This document shows positions 1-8,845 of a stretch of DNA of 61,426 bases, piece after piece. Both the position numbers and the translations under genes were made by a program. The stretch is from Ornithinibacillus caprae (GTDB lineage Bacteria > Bacillota > Bacilli > Bacillales > Amphibacillaceae): assembly GCF_009728145.1 (NCBI RefSeq), contig NZ_WOCA01000021.1, positions 1 to 61,426 on the forward strand. The letters are read 5' to 3'. The notes under the pieces are model-generated. The model worked only from the letters and a program-made list of their open reading frames with translations. It did not search any database and was not told where the DNA came from. Position 1 is the stretch's first letter. Each line of letters begins with the position of its first letter.

Positions 1-18
1 TTGCATTTTAAACTTCAT
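1..18 (-). CDS. 5' end of a gene running off the left edge
   Basis: On the minus strand an AGGAGG Shine-Dalgarno sequence (positions 33-28) lies nine bases before an ATG at 18-16, which opens a reading frame starting MKFKMQ and leaves the window. Only six codons are visible, so no product can be named. Its direction matches the gene at 178-705, which ends about 145 bases upstream of it, so the two may be co-transcribed. Confidence 0.4.
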
Positions 19-177
19 ATAAGAGTTCCTCCTTAAGATTTTGAGTTTTAGAGTGGTGTCTATACTCATATCTTACTGGGGAGCTCTCTTTTGATCAAAG
101 TTGAAATTAACGCTCTACAGGAATGCTACGCATTCTACATCAATAACACTAAGATTCATTTCATGAAAGGAATCATT

Positions 178-705
178 CTAATCCTCAATAAGTTGATTGG
201 CAAAATTGATCATCTCTTCTTCTCCATAAGGATCTTCAAATTGTGTAAGATGATACAATCCATAAGTGAGTCCATCTTTTTCGAATTGGATTCTTTCTCC
301 TAGGTCCTTTTCATAGTAGTAAGCAACAGTTCCATCATTTAATTCTACTTGTGCTTCTTGTTTCATATCTTCATTAGTTAATCCGCTTTGTAGATTACTG
401 CTTTCTGGTGAAATGATTAAGTTAAAGCTTTTATCTTTATCATCATTCTTATTTACTATTACAACCTTTTGTAACGACTCCGATCCGTATCGATAATGGT
501 ATAGATTGACACTGGTATCTGACTCAAAAGGGATATCATTAATTTCTATCATCTCGATATCTGCTTGTTTCTGAGCTTCTTCTATAGTTAACTCCATTTG
601 TTGATCTGTAAGAATTAAATCCTTCCCTGAACCATTAAAAGCAACATAACACGTTGTTCCTACTATTAAAGCCCATAGCACAAATGCAACCACATATTTC
701 CTCAT
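178..705 (-). CDS. membrane-anchored extracytoplasmic protein, unknown function
   Basis: 175 residues. One N-terminal hydrophobic segment (about residues 5-24) is followed by a charged, Asp/Glu-rich domain with alternating beta-type segments and no further membrane span. That suggests a signal anchor with the bulk outside the cell. The Cys near residue 19 sits after GTT, which is a poor lipobox, so a lipoprotein is not supported. An AAAGGAGC site precedes the ATG. I do not recognise the family; the C-terminal half, rich in aromatic residues, recalls DUF4367-like spore or cell-surface proteins, but this is only an impression. Confidence 0.7.
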   Translation of the reverse strand: MRKYVVAFVLWALIVGTTCYVAFNGSGKDLILTDQQMELTIEEAQKQADIEMIEINDIPFESDTSVNLYHYRYGSESLQKVVIVNKNDDKDKSFNLIISPESSNLQSGLTNEDMKQEAQVELNDGTVAYYYEKDLGERIQFEKDGLTYGLYHLTQFEDPYGEEEMINFANQLIED

Positions 706-734
706 GTTAAAAAGCTCCTTTTCCAGTTACTTCC

Positions 735-777
735 AGGTGCCTGTCACTTGTCGAACTTCGACAAGTGACAGGCACCT
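735..777. repeat. palindromic intergenic repeat, copy 1
   Basis: A perfect inverted repeat with 21-base arms (AGGTGCCTGTCACTTGTCGAA and its complement) around a single central C at 756. It lies between the divergent genes at 705 and 841, so it cannot be a simple 3' terminator here. Six more copies occur at 3116, 5390, 9977, 11410, 19722 and 25487. Confidence 0.95.
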
Positions 778-840
778 GCCTATATGTTCATACTATGGAG
801 GTTTTGTGCATAGTGTGTTTAGTAATAAGGAGGTGAGGAC

Positions 841-1056
841 ATGCGAGGATGTTCGAAGCTTCGGGATCCTGGATTCTTTTTAACAGTTGTATTACTAATC
901 TACGCAGGGTTCGTATTTATTTGGTGGCCAGCAGATGTATATGTTGCAGGTATATCTTTAGTAGGTTGGCTAATGTTTGTAGGTTTATTTTTCTGGTTTT
1001 TGCTAGCGATTGTCTATTGTTTATGGATTGAAAATCTAGAGAAGAAAGAGGAATAA
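841..1056 (+). CDS. DUF3311-type small membrane protein of a symporter pair
   Basis: 71 residues with two hydrophobic helices (about 12-30 and 38-62) and a charged C-terminus. It is preceded by AAGGAGGTGAGG and followed 21 bases later by a sodium:solute symporter gene. The same pairing of a DUF3311 protein with an SSS symporter is known in Bacillus (yhjC-yhjB), so it is probably a small accessory subunit needed for symporter assembly or activity. The role is inferred from this conserved pairing. Confidence 0.75.
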   Translation: MRGCSKLRDPGFFLTVVLLIYAGFVFIWWPADVYVAGISLVGWLMFVGLFFWFLLAIVYCLWIENLEKKEE

Positions 1057-1077
1057 GGAGAAAAGGAGGTTTGACGG

Positions 1078-2514
1078 ATGAGAGTAACGGAAGCTAGTAT
1101 TCTATTCATTTACTTAGTAATTATGACGGGTATTGGGATTTACTTTTATAAGCGGGCTCGTAAATCTGAAAGCGATTATTTTACCGCTGGACAAAGTATA
1201 AATACATTTGTTGGGGCATTTGCTATTTTTGCAGCAGTAGCAAGTTCTAGCTCTCTTATGGGGGCTGTTGGATCTGGGGTTGCTTTAGGTGTTCCATACT
1301 TTTTCACGTATGCGTTTGGGGTAATAGCAATTTTACCATTTGCAATGTTTTTAATTTCTGGTCAAATCAGACGTGCTGGAGTTAAAACCATGCCTGACTT
1401 TTTTAAACAGCGTTATGGGAATTCTGTACAAATAGTTTCAGCAGTCATTGTTGTAATAGGAATGACTTTTTATATGGTTCCACAGCTAACAGCATCTGGT
1501 TTGATTGGTTCCTATGTGCTTGGGATTGATTACAAAACGGCAGTAATTGTTCTTGGATTGGGATTTACCTTGTATGCTGCTTTAGGTGGTATGTGGGCAA
1601 TTACTTATACCGACTTGATTCAAGGGGCGGTAATGCTAATAGGTATCGTCATATTAGCTGGATTTATTTTAATTGATCATAGTGGGGTTGGAAATTTAAT
1701 AAATGACGCATTAGCAGTAGATCCGAATTTTGGATCAATTACACAGCCGTGGATGTCGTACTTTGGCTTATTTATAGCATTTCTATGGTTTGGAATTATA
1801 TCACCCTCAGTGGTAATGCGTAATTTTGCCTCTCGTGATGCAAAAACTGCACGAAGATCTTCCATGTGGGCGTGTTTAATTTACTTAACTTTATTTATTT
1901 CTGGGTTTGCTGTAACAGCTGCAGGAGCAAGCTTAGGTATTGTTGAAACGTTAGTTAATAAAGATATGATCTTCGTTTCAGTTATCGAGCATTACTTACC
2001 TGCCATTTTAGGTGGTATTATGTTAGCGGGATTAATGGCTGCAATCATGTCTTCTGCTGATGCAATGCTTTTAGCAATATCAGCTGGGATTGCTCATGAT
2101 ATTTACAAAGGACATATAAATAAAAATGCTAGTGAGCGTTTTGTAACTGGACTTGGATTAGTGGTAATGGTTGTTGCAAGTATCATTGGGATAATTTTTG
2201 CAATTGATCCACCAGGTTTAATCGCGGTTATGGTTGGATGGGTTGGAGGCTTTTTGTTGTCTTCGTTTGGATTCCCAATTGTACTTGGTTTATGGTGGAA
2301 ACGTGCCAATAAAACAGGAGCACTGGTTGGAATGCTAGGGGGAGCAATTACATTCTTAGTATTAATTATTTCACAGGTGCTCCCAACGAATGCGGAGCCA
2401 ATTATTGCAGCACCAATTTCTTTGGTTCTGATGATAATTGTAAGCTTGATGACGAAACCACCATCTGCGGCCATTCAAGCTAGAGTTGATTTTTACCATT
2501 CTAACCAATCGTAA
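1078..2514 (+). CDS. sodium:solute symporter (SSS family, YhjB-like)
   Basis: 478 residues with about 13 hydrophobic segments, typical of the SSS family. The early segment SDYFTAGQSI and the SSSSL / GSGVALG stretch are typical of SSS transporters, which couple uptake of an organic solute to the Na+ gradient. It has a strong AAAGGAGG site and forms a unit with the DUF3311 protein upstream; the next gene starts within a few bases of its stop. The substrate cannot be read from the sequence; the proline/pantothenate/organic-acid branch is possible. Confidence 0.9.
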   Translation: MRVTEASILFIYLVIMTGIGIYFYKRARKSESDYFTAGQSINTFVGAFAIFAAVASSSSLMGAVGSGVALGVPYFFTYAFGVIAILPFAMFLISGQIRRAGVKTMPDFFKQRYGNSVQIVSAVIVVIGMTFYMVPQLTASGLIGSYVLGIDYKTAVIVLGLGFTLYAALGGMWAITYTDLIQGAVMLIGIVILAGFILIDHSGVGNLINDALAVDPNFGSITQPWMSYFGLFIAFLWFGIISPSVVMRNFASRDAKTARRSSMWACLIYLTLFISGFAVTAAGASLGIVETLVNKDMIFVSVIEHYLPAILGGIMLAGLMAAIMSSADAMLLAISAGIAHDIYKGHINKNASERFVTGLGLVVMVVASIIGIIFAIDPPGLIAVMVGWVGGFLLSSFGFPIVLGLWWKRANKTGALVGMLGGAITFLVLIISQVLPTNAEPIIAAPISLVLMIIVSLMTKPPSAAIQARVDFYHSNQS

Positions 2515-2517
2515 AGG

Positions 2518-3102
2518 ATGAGAATTGTGGAGAACGTGGCAACGAAAAAAAAGACGATACTAAGAATAGGAAAACAATCCATCTCTGATCAGGAAATTTA
2601 CAAGTATGTATACAAAGGCATGCCGTTTCAAGCAAAATTTAGTCGAAGGGTCGATGAAGCATTTTTACGTGAGCACACGTTGGATAAGAGATTAATATAT
2701 CATCCGTTTTGGGTTGCTAAGGTACTAGTGATAGCGGAACGGCCACCGTTTCCACCACGTAAATTACCAAATGTCATTTTTGTAGATGGTGTGTCAGGAT
2801 ATCGAGGAGTATTTTCAAAAGTACCACCGATTCAAAAGGAAGAAGTCGATAGCGGTGAGATTGTGCCCTTAAAGATTGCTAGTCAGAATGAGGCGAAAAG
2901 GTTCGTAAAGGATGTACAAGAAAAACAAATTAACCGAAGCTATATCTTGAAAAAACCATTGCATGAATTGAAAAACTTACAATTAGTTTATTTGCCATTA
3001 TGGAAAATAAACATTACGAGTGAACCGGTCACAGACACACTTTACATCAACGCCAACACCGGAGAAATAGAAAAACACCTCCAACAACAATGGAAAAATT
3101 AG
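2518..3102 (+). CDS. conserved protein of unknown function linked to the symporter
   Basis: 194 residues, soluble, basic at the N-terminus, no clear motif. The last 25 residues (TDTLYINANTGEIEKHL) resemble the end of PepSY-like repeats. It starts three bases after the symporter stop, so it is translationally linked. The AAAGG site abuts the ATG at 2518 but is well spaced from a GTG at 2527, which may be the true start. Palindromic repeat copy 2 follows directly. Function unknown; context suggests a partner of the transporter. Confidence 0.65.
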   Translation: MRIVENVATKKKTILRIGKQSISDQEIYKYVYKGMPFQAKFSRRVDEAFLREHTLDKRLIYHPFWVAKVLVIAERPPFPPRKLPNVIFVDGVSGYRGVFSKVPPIQKEEVDSGEIVPLKIASQNEAKRFVKDVQEKQINRSYILKKPLHELKNLQLVYLPLWKINITSEPVTDTLYINANTGEIEKHLQQQWKN

Positions 3103-3115
3103 ACTGCCTTGCTTT

Positions 3116-3164
3116 TGTCGGTGCCTGTCACTTGTCGAAATTCGACAAGTGACAGGCACCGACA
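3116..3164. repeat. palindromic intergenic repeat, copy 2
   Basis: The longest copy: arms of 24 bases extend the common core by TGTC/GACA, with a single central A at 3140. It sits between two genes on the same strand, 15 bases after the stop of the gene at 2518 and just before the arsR promoter. Confidence 0.95.
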
Positions 3165-3189
3165 TTTCATTTTTATTTGAGCTTTTATT

Positions 3190-3229
3190 TTGTATATATA
3201 AGCAAATCGTTATATACTAATATAGTGAT
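3190..3229 (+). promoter_or_regulatory. ars operon promoter and probable ArsR operator
   Basis: TTGTAT (3190-3195), a 17-base spacer and TATACT (3213-3218) form a sigma-A promoter. An imperfect inverted repeat, ATCGTTATA (3206-3214) against TATAGTGAT (3221-3229), matches in 7 of 9 positions and overlaps the -10. This is where ArsR repressors normally bind. Repression relieved by As(III)/Sb(III) is inferred. Confidence 0.65.
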
Positions 3230-3251
3230 ATTTTTGGAAAGGGGTGAGTTT

Positions 3252-3596
3252 ATGTTGAAAACCACAATTGATATGGATCGTGCAGCAGTAGTGTTGAAAT
3301 TGTTAGGGGACCGGACTCGGTTAACTATGATGAAAATACTTGAAAACAATGATTGCTGTGTTTGCGAGTTCGTTGAAATTTTCGAAGCAAGTCAACCATC
3401 TATTAGTCAACATATACGCAAGTTAAGAGATATTGGCCTGGTGAAGGAAGAAAGAAGAGGGCAGTGGATATTTTATTCGATAAATACAGAAAATGAGTAT
3501 TATCCATTTGTACAACACGTTCTAGCTCAACTCCCTAGCCAAGATCACAAATTAAAAGAGTTAGAAGAGAAAGGAACAAGAATTTCTTGTTGCTAA
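3252..3596 (+). CDS. arsR: arsenical resistance operon repressor ArsR
   Basis: Winged-helix ArsR/SmtB repressor of 114 residues from the ATG at 3252, which has a GGGGTGA site; an upstream in-frame extension to 3177 would run through the promoter and is rejected. The recognition region reads [18 protein letters not shown]. Cysteines 35, 36 and 38 (CCVC) at the start of the DNA-binding helix match the As(III) site of classical ArsR, and the protein ends in a further CC pair that may add a thiolate ligand. It heads the arsR-arsB-arsC operon and should repress it until metalloid binds. Confidence 0.93.
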   Translation: MLKTTIDMDRAAVVLKLLGDRTRLTMMKILENNDCCVCEFVEIFEASQPSISQHIRKLRDIGLVKEERRGQWIFYSINTENEYYPFVQHVLAQLPSQDHKLKELEEKGTRISCC

Positions 3597-3609
3597 ACAG
3601 GAGGGACAA

Positions 3610-4914
3610 ATGTTGTCAACAACTCAGGTTGTACTAGCAATCATAATATTTCTTATTACACTAATCCTAGTTATATGGCAACCAAGAGGGTTATCGATTG
3701 GTTGGTCTGCAGTTGGTGGAGCCATAATTGCATTACTTGTTGGTGTTGTAGGATTTCAAGATGTTATAGAGGTTACAGGAATTGTTTGGAATGCAACATT
3801 GGCATTTGTAGCGATCATCCTCATCTCGTTAGTACTTGACGAAATTGGATTTTTCGAATGGGCATCGCTACATATGGCAAGAGCTGCAAAAGGAAATGGA
3901 ATTAAGATGTTTGTGTATGTCAGTATATTAGGTGCTATCGTTGCTGCCTTTTTCGCAAATGATGGAGCTGCTTTAATTCTTACGCCGATTGTATTAGCAA
4001 TGGTTAGAAACTTAAATTTTCAAGAAAAAATGGTGTTTCCGTTTATTATGGCCAGTGGATTTATCGCTGATACGACATCACTACCACTCGTCGTAAGTAA
4101 CTTAGTGAACATCGTATCTGCTGATTTCTTTAATATTGGTTTTGTGGAATATGCAACGAGAATGATTATACCAAATCTTTTTTCACTTGTAGCAACAATA
4201 GGGGTATTACTATTTTACTTTAGAAAAAGTATTCCCAGAAATTATGATCTATCCCAATTAAAGCAACCACAGGAAGCAATTAAAGATCGTAAAATGTTTC
4301 ATTTATCATGGTATGTTCTTGGTGTATTATTAGTTGGCTATTTTATTAGTGAATTTATTAACCTTCCAGTTTCCATTGTTGCTGGAATTATAGCGATATT
4401 CTTCTTATTAATGGCTAGAAATAGTGAGGTAGTAAATACAACAGCTGTTATAAAAGGTGCTCCATGGTCGATAGTGTTCTTTTCCATTGGAATGTATGTT
4501 GTTGTATTTGGCTTACGAAATGCAGGCTTAACCGATTTATTAGCTCATGTGATTCAATTAGCAGCGAATGAAGGGTTATTTATTGCAACGATTTCCATGG
4601 GATTCATTGCAGCGATTTTATCATCAATTATGAATAACATGCCAACCGTTATGATTGATGCAATTGCAATTGCAGAAACTGATACAACTGGAGTAATTAG
4701 AGAAGCATTGATCTATGCAAATGTGATTGGATCAGATTTAGGTCCGAAAATAACACCAATTGGTTCCTTAGCGACATTGTTGTGGCTTCATGTGTTGGCA
4801 CAAAAAGGAGTCAAGATATCTTGGGGAACGTATTTTAAAACGGGGATTGTGCTAACCTTACCAATCTTATTTATTACATTGTTAGGACTGTATTTGACAC
4901 TTACCATACTTTAA
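3610..4914 (+). CDS. arsB: arsenite efflux membrane protein ArsB
   Basis: 434 residues with about 11-12 membrane spans, belonging to the ArsB/NhaD ion transporter superfamily. Family-typical stretches include [15 protein letters not shown] and [17 protein letters not shown]. It exports As(III) and Sb(III) using the membrane potential, alone or with an ArsA ATPase; no arsA is present here. It starts 13 bases after arsR with a CAGGAGGG site and is followed 17 bases later by arsC. Confidence 0.93.
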   Translation: MLSTTQVVLAIIIFLITLILVIWQPRGLSIGWSAVGGAIIALLVGVVGFQDVIEVTGIVWNATLAFVAIILISLVLDEIGFFEWASLHMARAAKGNGIKMFVYVSILGAIVAAFFANDGAALILTPIVLAMVRNLNFQEKMVFPFIMASGFIADTTSLPLVVSNLVNIVSADFFNIGFVEYATRMIIPNLFSLVATIGVLLFYFRKSIPRNYDLSQLKQPQEAIKDRKMFHLSWYVLGVLLVGYFISEFINLPVSIVAGIIAIFFLLMARNSEVVNTTAVIKGAPWSIVFFSIGMYVVVFGLRNAGLTDLLAHVIQLAANEGLFIATISMGFIAAILSSIMNNMPTVMIDAIAIAETDTTGVIREALIYANVIGSDLGPKITPIGSLATLLWLHVLAQKGVKISWGTYFKTGIVLTLPILFITLLGLYLTLTIL

Positions 4915-4931
4915 AAAAAAGGAGAATTATC

Positions 4932-5351
4932 ATGGCTAAAAAGACGATTTATTTCTTATGTACTGGAAACTCATGCAGAAGCCAAATGGCAGAAGGATGG
5001 GCGAAAAAACATCTGGGAGATGACTGGGAAGTTAAAAGTGCTGGAATTGAAGCACATGGATTAAATCCAAATGCGGTTAAAGCGATGAATGAAGTTGGTA
5101 TCAATATTTCAGAGCAAACCTCTGACATTATCGATCTAGATATTTTAAATAATGCAGAATTAGCGGTAACCCTTTGTGGAGACGCAAAAGATAAATGCCC
5201 GGTTACACCTCCACATGTTAAGCGTGAGCATTGGGGCTTCGATGATCCAGCGAAAGCGGAAGGCACTGAAGAGGAGAAATGGAAAGTGTTCCAACGCGTT
5301 CGTGATGAAATTGGTGAACGAATCAAACGATTTGCAGAAACAGGAAAATAG
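4932..5351 (+). CDS. arsC: arsenate reductase, thioredoxin-coupled
   Basis: 139 residues, the standard length of the low-molecular-weight phosphatase-like ArsC. The P-loop CTGNSCRS begins at catalytic Cys10, and the resolving cysteines Cys82 and Cys89 lie in LCGDAKDKC, giving the Cys10-Cys82-Cys89 relay of thioredoxin-dependent enzymes such as S. aureus pI258 and B. subtilis ArsC. It reduces arsenate to arsenite for export by ArsB. It is last in the operon, with an AAAGGAG site and a terminator four bases after its stop. Confidence 0.96.
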   Translation: MAKKTIYFLCTGNSCRSQMAEGWAKKHLGDDWEVKSAGIEAHGLNPNAVKAMNEVGINISEQTSDIIDLDILNNAELAVTLCGDAKDKCPVTPPHVKREHWGFDDPAKAEGTEEEKWKVFQRVRDEIGERIKRFAETGK

Positions 5352-5354
5352 TAG

Positions 5355-5388
5355 AAAAGCCATGTGTCGCTAAGACACATGGCTTTTT
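5355..5388 (+). terminator. ars operon terminator
   Basis: AAAAGCCATGTGTC (5355-5368) pairs with GACACATGGCTTTTT, followed by T residues. Palindromic repeat copy 3 begins immediately after, so the repeat is not needed to end this transcript. Confidence 0.85.
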
Positions 5389-5389
5389 A

Positions 5390-5432
5390 CGGTGCCTGTC
5401 ACTTGTCGAATTTCGACAAGTGACAGGCACCG
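5390..5432. repeat. palindromic intergenic repeat, copy 3
   Basis: Perfect 21-base arms around a central T at 5411, between the convergent genes arsC and the Nramp homologue, directly after the arsC terminator. Confidence 0.95.
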
Positions 5433-5461
5433 ACACTGACATCGCTACACTCGAACCGAGC

Positions 5462-6667
5462 CTATAGGATGCCGAAGGAGTTAAGGGATAGTAGTAAAGT
5501 GATTGCGAATATGGTCCATCCGACGATGTTAATGACTAATGGATTGGTGTTTTCCCCTAGTAATCGTTTGTTGTTCATGACGATCATGAGTAGTAGAACG
5601 ATAACGGGTAAAATTAATCCATTTGCATATTGTGAAAAGACAATAAGTTCGATTGGACTATATCCAATTGCTGAGAAGAAAATTCCGATTGCTAAAATAG
5701 TAACCCAAATGATACGAAATCTAGTTGATTTTAAATCGCGTTTCCAACCTAATACACCTGTGGTTGCATAGGCAGCGGCCAATGGGGCAGTCATTGCAGA
5801 AGTTATCCCAGCAGCAAAAATACCAATAGAAAAGATATATTTTGCCCAAGAACCTAATAATGGTTCAAGTTGAACAGCCATTTCGGTTGGATCACTAATC
5901 CCGGTACCGAGTGGAAATGCTACTGCAGCCGAAACAATAACAGAGATCGATATGACCATCACAATTATTAAGGAAAAGATAATATCAAAACGACTCTCCT
6001 GTAAGCCAGATTTGTCCTTCCAGCGCTCCTGAACCGTGGACGATTGTAAAAATAGAGTATAAGGAACAATCGTTGTCCCGATGAGAGATACTACTAATAG
6101 TGCAGTTCCGTCTGGAATCGTTGGAACAAATCCAGAAAGTATATCGCTAATATTTGGTCTAATAACTAAAGCAGTAAGGAAAAAGCTCAAGCTCATCATC
6201 AAGATTAATACAACAAATGCTTTTTCAATTGTTTTATAGTTCCCAAACCAAAGAAACAATCCAGCGATTCCCCCAACTAGAATCCCCCAGATGTTTACAG
6301 GGATATCCGTAATAGTTGCTAAACCAATAGCTCCTCCAGTAATATTTCCTGCTTCATATGCCGCATTCCCGATTGCTATAGCTGAAATTACTAACACAAT
6401 TGTTATGGTTCGTAACATGGGATTATCGAACTGTCTCCGAAATGCAGTACCTAAGTCCATTCGGGAGACAACACCTAATCTTGTAGACATTTCCTGCAAA
6501 AACATTGTTGCTACAAGTGAAAATACAAGTGCCCATATTAATGTAAACCCAAATTCTGCACCTGTTTGTGATGCTGTTGTAATCGTGCCTGGCCCGACTA
6601 TTGCTGCTGCTACGATCGTTCCAGGGCCAATATTCTTTATTTTATTTAGAAATCCTTTTTGACGCAT
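5462..6667 (-). CDS. Nramp-family transporter lacking the canonical metal-site motifs
   Basis: 401 residues from the ATG at 6667, which has an AAAGGAGG site; the longer frame adds 23 polar residues without a better site. About 11 membrane spans in the Nramp (SLC11/MntH) fold. In span 1 the metal-binding DPGN signature is replaced by GPGT, and in span 6 the MPHN motif reads VPYT, so the Asp, Asn and Met ligands of manganese transporters are all missing. Related proteins exist in Bacillus (YcsG type), and some Nramp relatives carry other cations such as Mg2+. The substrate is open; a manganese importer should not be assumed. Confidence 0.85.
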   Translation of the reverse strand: MRQKGFLNKIKNIGPGTIVAAAIVGPGTITTASQTGAEFGFTLIWALVFSLVATMFLQEMSTRLGVVSRMDLGTAFRRQFDNPMLRTITIVLVISAIAIGNAAYEAGNITGGAIGLATITDIPVNIWGILVGGIAGLFLWFGNYKTIEKAFVVLILMMSLSFFLTALVIRPNISDILSGFVPTIPDGTALLVVSLIGTTIVPYTLFLQSSTVQERWKDKSGLQESRFDIIFSLIIVMVISISVIVSAAVAFPLGTGISDPTEMAVQLEPLLGSWAKYIFSIGIFAAGITSAMTAPLAAAYATTGVLGWKRDLKSTRFRIIWVTILAIGIFFSAIGYSPIELIVFSQYANGLILPVIVLLLMIVMNNKRLLGENTNPLVINIVGWTIFAITLLLSLNSFGIL

Positions 6668-6911
6668 TTTTTCCTCCTTTAATTTTTCTATATTTAGTAT
6701 TCCTTTTCTGTCAGTGTTTAACCAAATCTTGATCACTAGGCTCTTGAATATTCTTTAAAATCTAGCACATCATTACAAGGAATAGGTAGATTAGAAAATA
6801 TATCCATTACTACCTGCCAAAAAAGACACAATCTGTATACTACCATCGAAATATGATGTTTGTCACGTTATAACTATGAGTCGCAATATGTTGACGAATA
6901 CTCAAAAATCG

Positions 6912-6963
6912 TTGACATAATGTCAATGATTTTGTATAGTACAACTAACTAATATAGTAGTTG
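6912..6963 (+). promoter_or_regulatory. promoter with two palindromes upstream of the XRE-DUF1232 gene
   Basis: TTGACA (6912-6917), 17-base spacer, TATAGT (6935-6940). The -35 is itself half of a palindrome, TTGACA-TAA-TGTCAA (6912-6926). A second inverted repeat, CAACTA (6942-6947) and TAGTTG (6958-6963), covers the likely start of transcription. Both are plausible operators, perhaps for the XRE protein encoded just downstream. The rest of the 318-base divergent region (6668-6911) shows no other gene. Confidence 0.65.
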
Positions 6964-6985
6964 AAGAGCGTGGGATGGTGAAAGA

Positions 6986-7636
6986 ATGTTAGAGGAACAT
7001 CATGAAAATAGAGTAGGAGAATATCTACTTGAGTTAATACAATCAAAATCTTTATCGATGAGAAAATTAAGTAAAGCTACCGGTATTGATACGGCAATAA
7101 TTTCAAAAATAGTAAATGGAAAACGTAAGGCGAACCTGCAGCATCTACAAAAATTTTCGGAAGGTCTAGACGTTCCGTTATACCAATTTTTAAAAGTTGC
7201 AGGTTATGTGAGTGAAGATAATAATTTTGATAAAACAAAATCCGATCTACAGGAATCTGCTGACCATATTCAGTCACTTCTAAAGGCAGCAGATGCTAAA
7301 GATATTGAGTTTTCGTTAGAACGAATGGAACATTTACTATCAAATTATCAAGATTATAGTAAAACAGATGAAGGTAAACTGACGATATTAAATGGCTTTA
7401 AGGAAAAACTCACAAAAATAGGTAGTACGGGGCCGTACATCCAAAAATTAGAGAAAATGTATGAGGCATTTCGTTTACAAAAGGGGACGACTCAACATTT
7501 ACTGCTAATGGGTAGTGCTTTGCTTTACTTTATTTTTACGATCGATATTGTACCGGATTATTTTTTTCCAGTCGGCTATTTAGATGATGCATTAGTTGTC
7601 CAATACATTACTAGTGTAATTTCTATGAAAGAATAA
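6986..7636 (+). CDS. XRE-type HTH protein fused to DUF1232
   Basis: 216 residues. Residues about 10-65 form an XRE/Cro helix-turn-helix (MRKLSKATGIDTAIISKIVNGKRKA split across both helices). A charged linker of about 80 residues follows. The C-terminus (about 165-216) is a DUF1232 domain, a short membrane-associated segment with the typical DIVPDYFFPVGYLDD. A DNA-binding head on a membrane-anchoring tail suggests a regulator that senses an envelope state. It precedes two SEDS genes on the same strand by 39 bases. The start at 6986 has a GGTGAAAG-type site. Function otherwise unknown. Confidence 0.8.
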   Translation: MLEEHHENRVGEYLLELIQSKSLSMRKLSKATGIDTAIISKIVNGKRKANLQHLQKFSEGLDVPLYQFLKVAGYVSEDNNFDKTKSDLQESADHIQSLLKAADAKDIEFSLERMEHLLSNYQDYSKTDEGKLTILNGFKEKLTKIGSTGPYIQKLEKMYEAFRLQKGTTQHLLLMGSALLYFIFTIDIVPDYFFPVGYLDDALVVQYITSVISMKE

Positions 7637-7675
7637 ATACCCTTTTTTGAAATACAGGATAATGAGGTTAAGGAT

Positions 7676-8830
7676 ATGCAGCATAGAGAACAGCAAATCG
7701 ATTATATTTTATTAACAATACTAGGATGTTTATTTATTTTTAGTTTAATAGCTGTATATAGTGGTTCTGGGCAATATACACTTGATGATTCGTTCTTTTT
7801 TGTTAAAAGACAAGTCATTTGGTATATTATTGGAATTATTATTATGTTTGGTATTGCTTATTTTGATTTTGAACTCCTCGACCGAGTAGCCATTTATCTA
7901 TACACAGTTGGAGTTGGATTATTGCTTGTCGTACACTTTTTTGGTACAACGAAAAACGGCTCTCAACGTTGGATAGACCTCGGTATATTTGATCTACAAC
8001 CATCCGAATTTATAAAGATATTTCTCATTCTCCAGTTAGGAGTTTTGTTAAGTAAAATTGGAGAAAACCGAATTGCCTTTCTAGCTAGTATTCCTGTTAC
8101 GTTAAAGATTGCTCTCTATTCAACAATTCCTTTCTTATTGATACTCATTCAACCCGATCTCGGATCAGCGCTGATGATTGCTGCAATCGCTGCATCTATG
8201 ATTTTGGTTTCTAGTATTTCCTTTAAAATGATCGGCCTATTATTGGCTAGTGGAGTTGGAATGATTTTATCTTTAATCCTATTATTTCAATATAATTTTG
8301 AATTATTTTCAAAAATATTTAAGCCGCATCAAATGGGAAGAATCTATGGATGGCTTAGTCCAAACGAGTATGCATCCGATTATGGTTATCAATTAAAACA
8401 AGCAATTACAGGGATTGGAGCAGGGCAACTAACAGGTGCGGGCTTTAACCAAGGGGTGCAAGTCCAATCTGGAAAAGTCCCTGAAGCACACACTGATTTT
8501 ATATTTGCAGTAATTGGCGAGGACTTTGGATTCATTGGAGCTAGTATATTAATAACACTATATTTCATATTAATCTATCGAATTATTGCTATTGCGCTTC
8601 GTTCAAATAGTTTATTTGGTGTGTATATTTGCATTGGTGCGGTTGGATTATTTGGATTCCAGGTGTTCCAAAATATTGCAATGACAGTTGGTCTCATGCC
8701 GATCACTGGACTTCCTTTACCGCTGATTAGCTATGGAGGGAGTGCGTTATTAACTAATTTTATAGCGCTCGGTCTCGTTTTAAGTGTGCAAATTAGGTCT
8801 AGAGATTACATGTTTAGTGATAATAATTAG
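7676..8830 (+). CDS. SEDS-family peptidoglycan glycosyltransferase (RodA/FtsW type), first of pair
   Basis: 384 residues, about 10 membrane spans. SEDS hallmarks: QRWIDLGIFDLQPSEFIK, PEAHTDFIFAVIGEDFG with the loop Asp expected to be catalytic, and PITGLPLPLISYGGS. These proteins polymerise lipid II into glycan strands, normally with a class B penicillin-binding protein. It looks closer to RodA than to FtsW by length and lack of a long tail. It lies between the XRE-DUF1232 gene and a second SEDS gene 15 bases downstream; no penicillin-binding protein gene is nearby. Confidence 0.9.
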   Translation: MQHREQQIDYILLTILGCLFIFSLIAVYSGSGQYTLDDSFFFVKRQVIWYIIGIIIMFGIAYFDFELLDRVAIYLYTVGVGLLLVVHFFGTTKNGSQRWIDLGIFDLQPSEFIKIFLILQLGVLLSKIGENRIAFLASIPVTLKIALYSTIPFLLILIQPDLGSALMIAAIAASMILVSSISFKMIGLLLASGVGMILSLILLFQYNFELFSKIFKPHQMGRIYGWLSPNEYASDYGYQLKQAITGIGAGQLTGAGFNQGVQVQSGKVPEAHTDFIFAVIGEDFGFIGASILITLYFILIYRIIAIALRSNSLFGVYICIGAVGLFGFQVFQNIAMTVGLMPITGLPLPLISYGGSALLTNFIALGLVLSVQIRSRDYMFSDNN

Positions 8831-8845
8831 CCTAGGAGAACATCT

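Noticed and set aside
849-1031. 60-codon frame inside the DUF3311 gene
   Set aside because: It lies in another frame of a better-supported gene and lacks its own ribosome site.
5462-5771. 100-codon plus-strand frame over the Nramp gene
   Set aside because: It is the shadow of a well-conserved membrane protein on the other strand.
6668-6736. Longer N-terminus of the Nramp homologue
   Set aside because: The extra residues are polar and the AAAGGAGG site points to the ATG at 6667.
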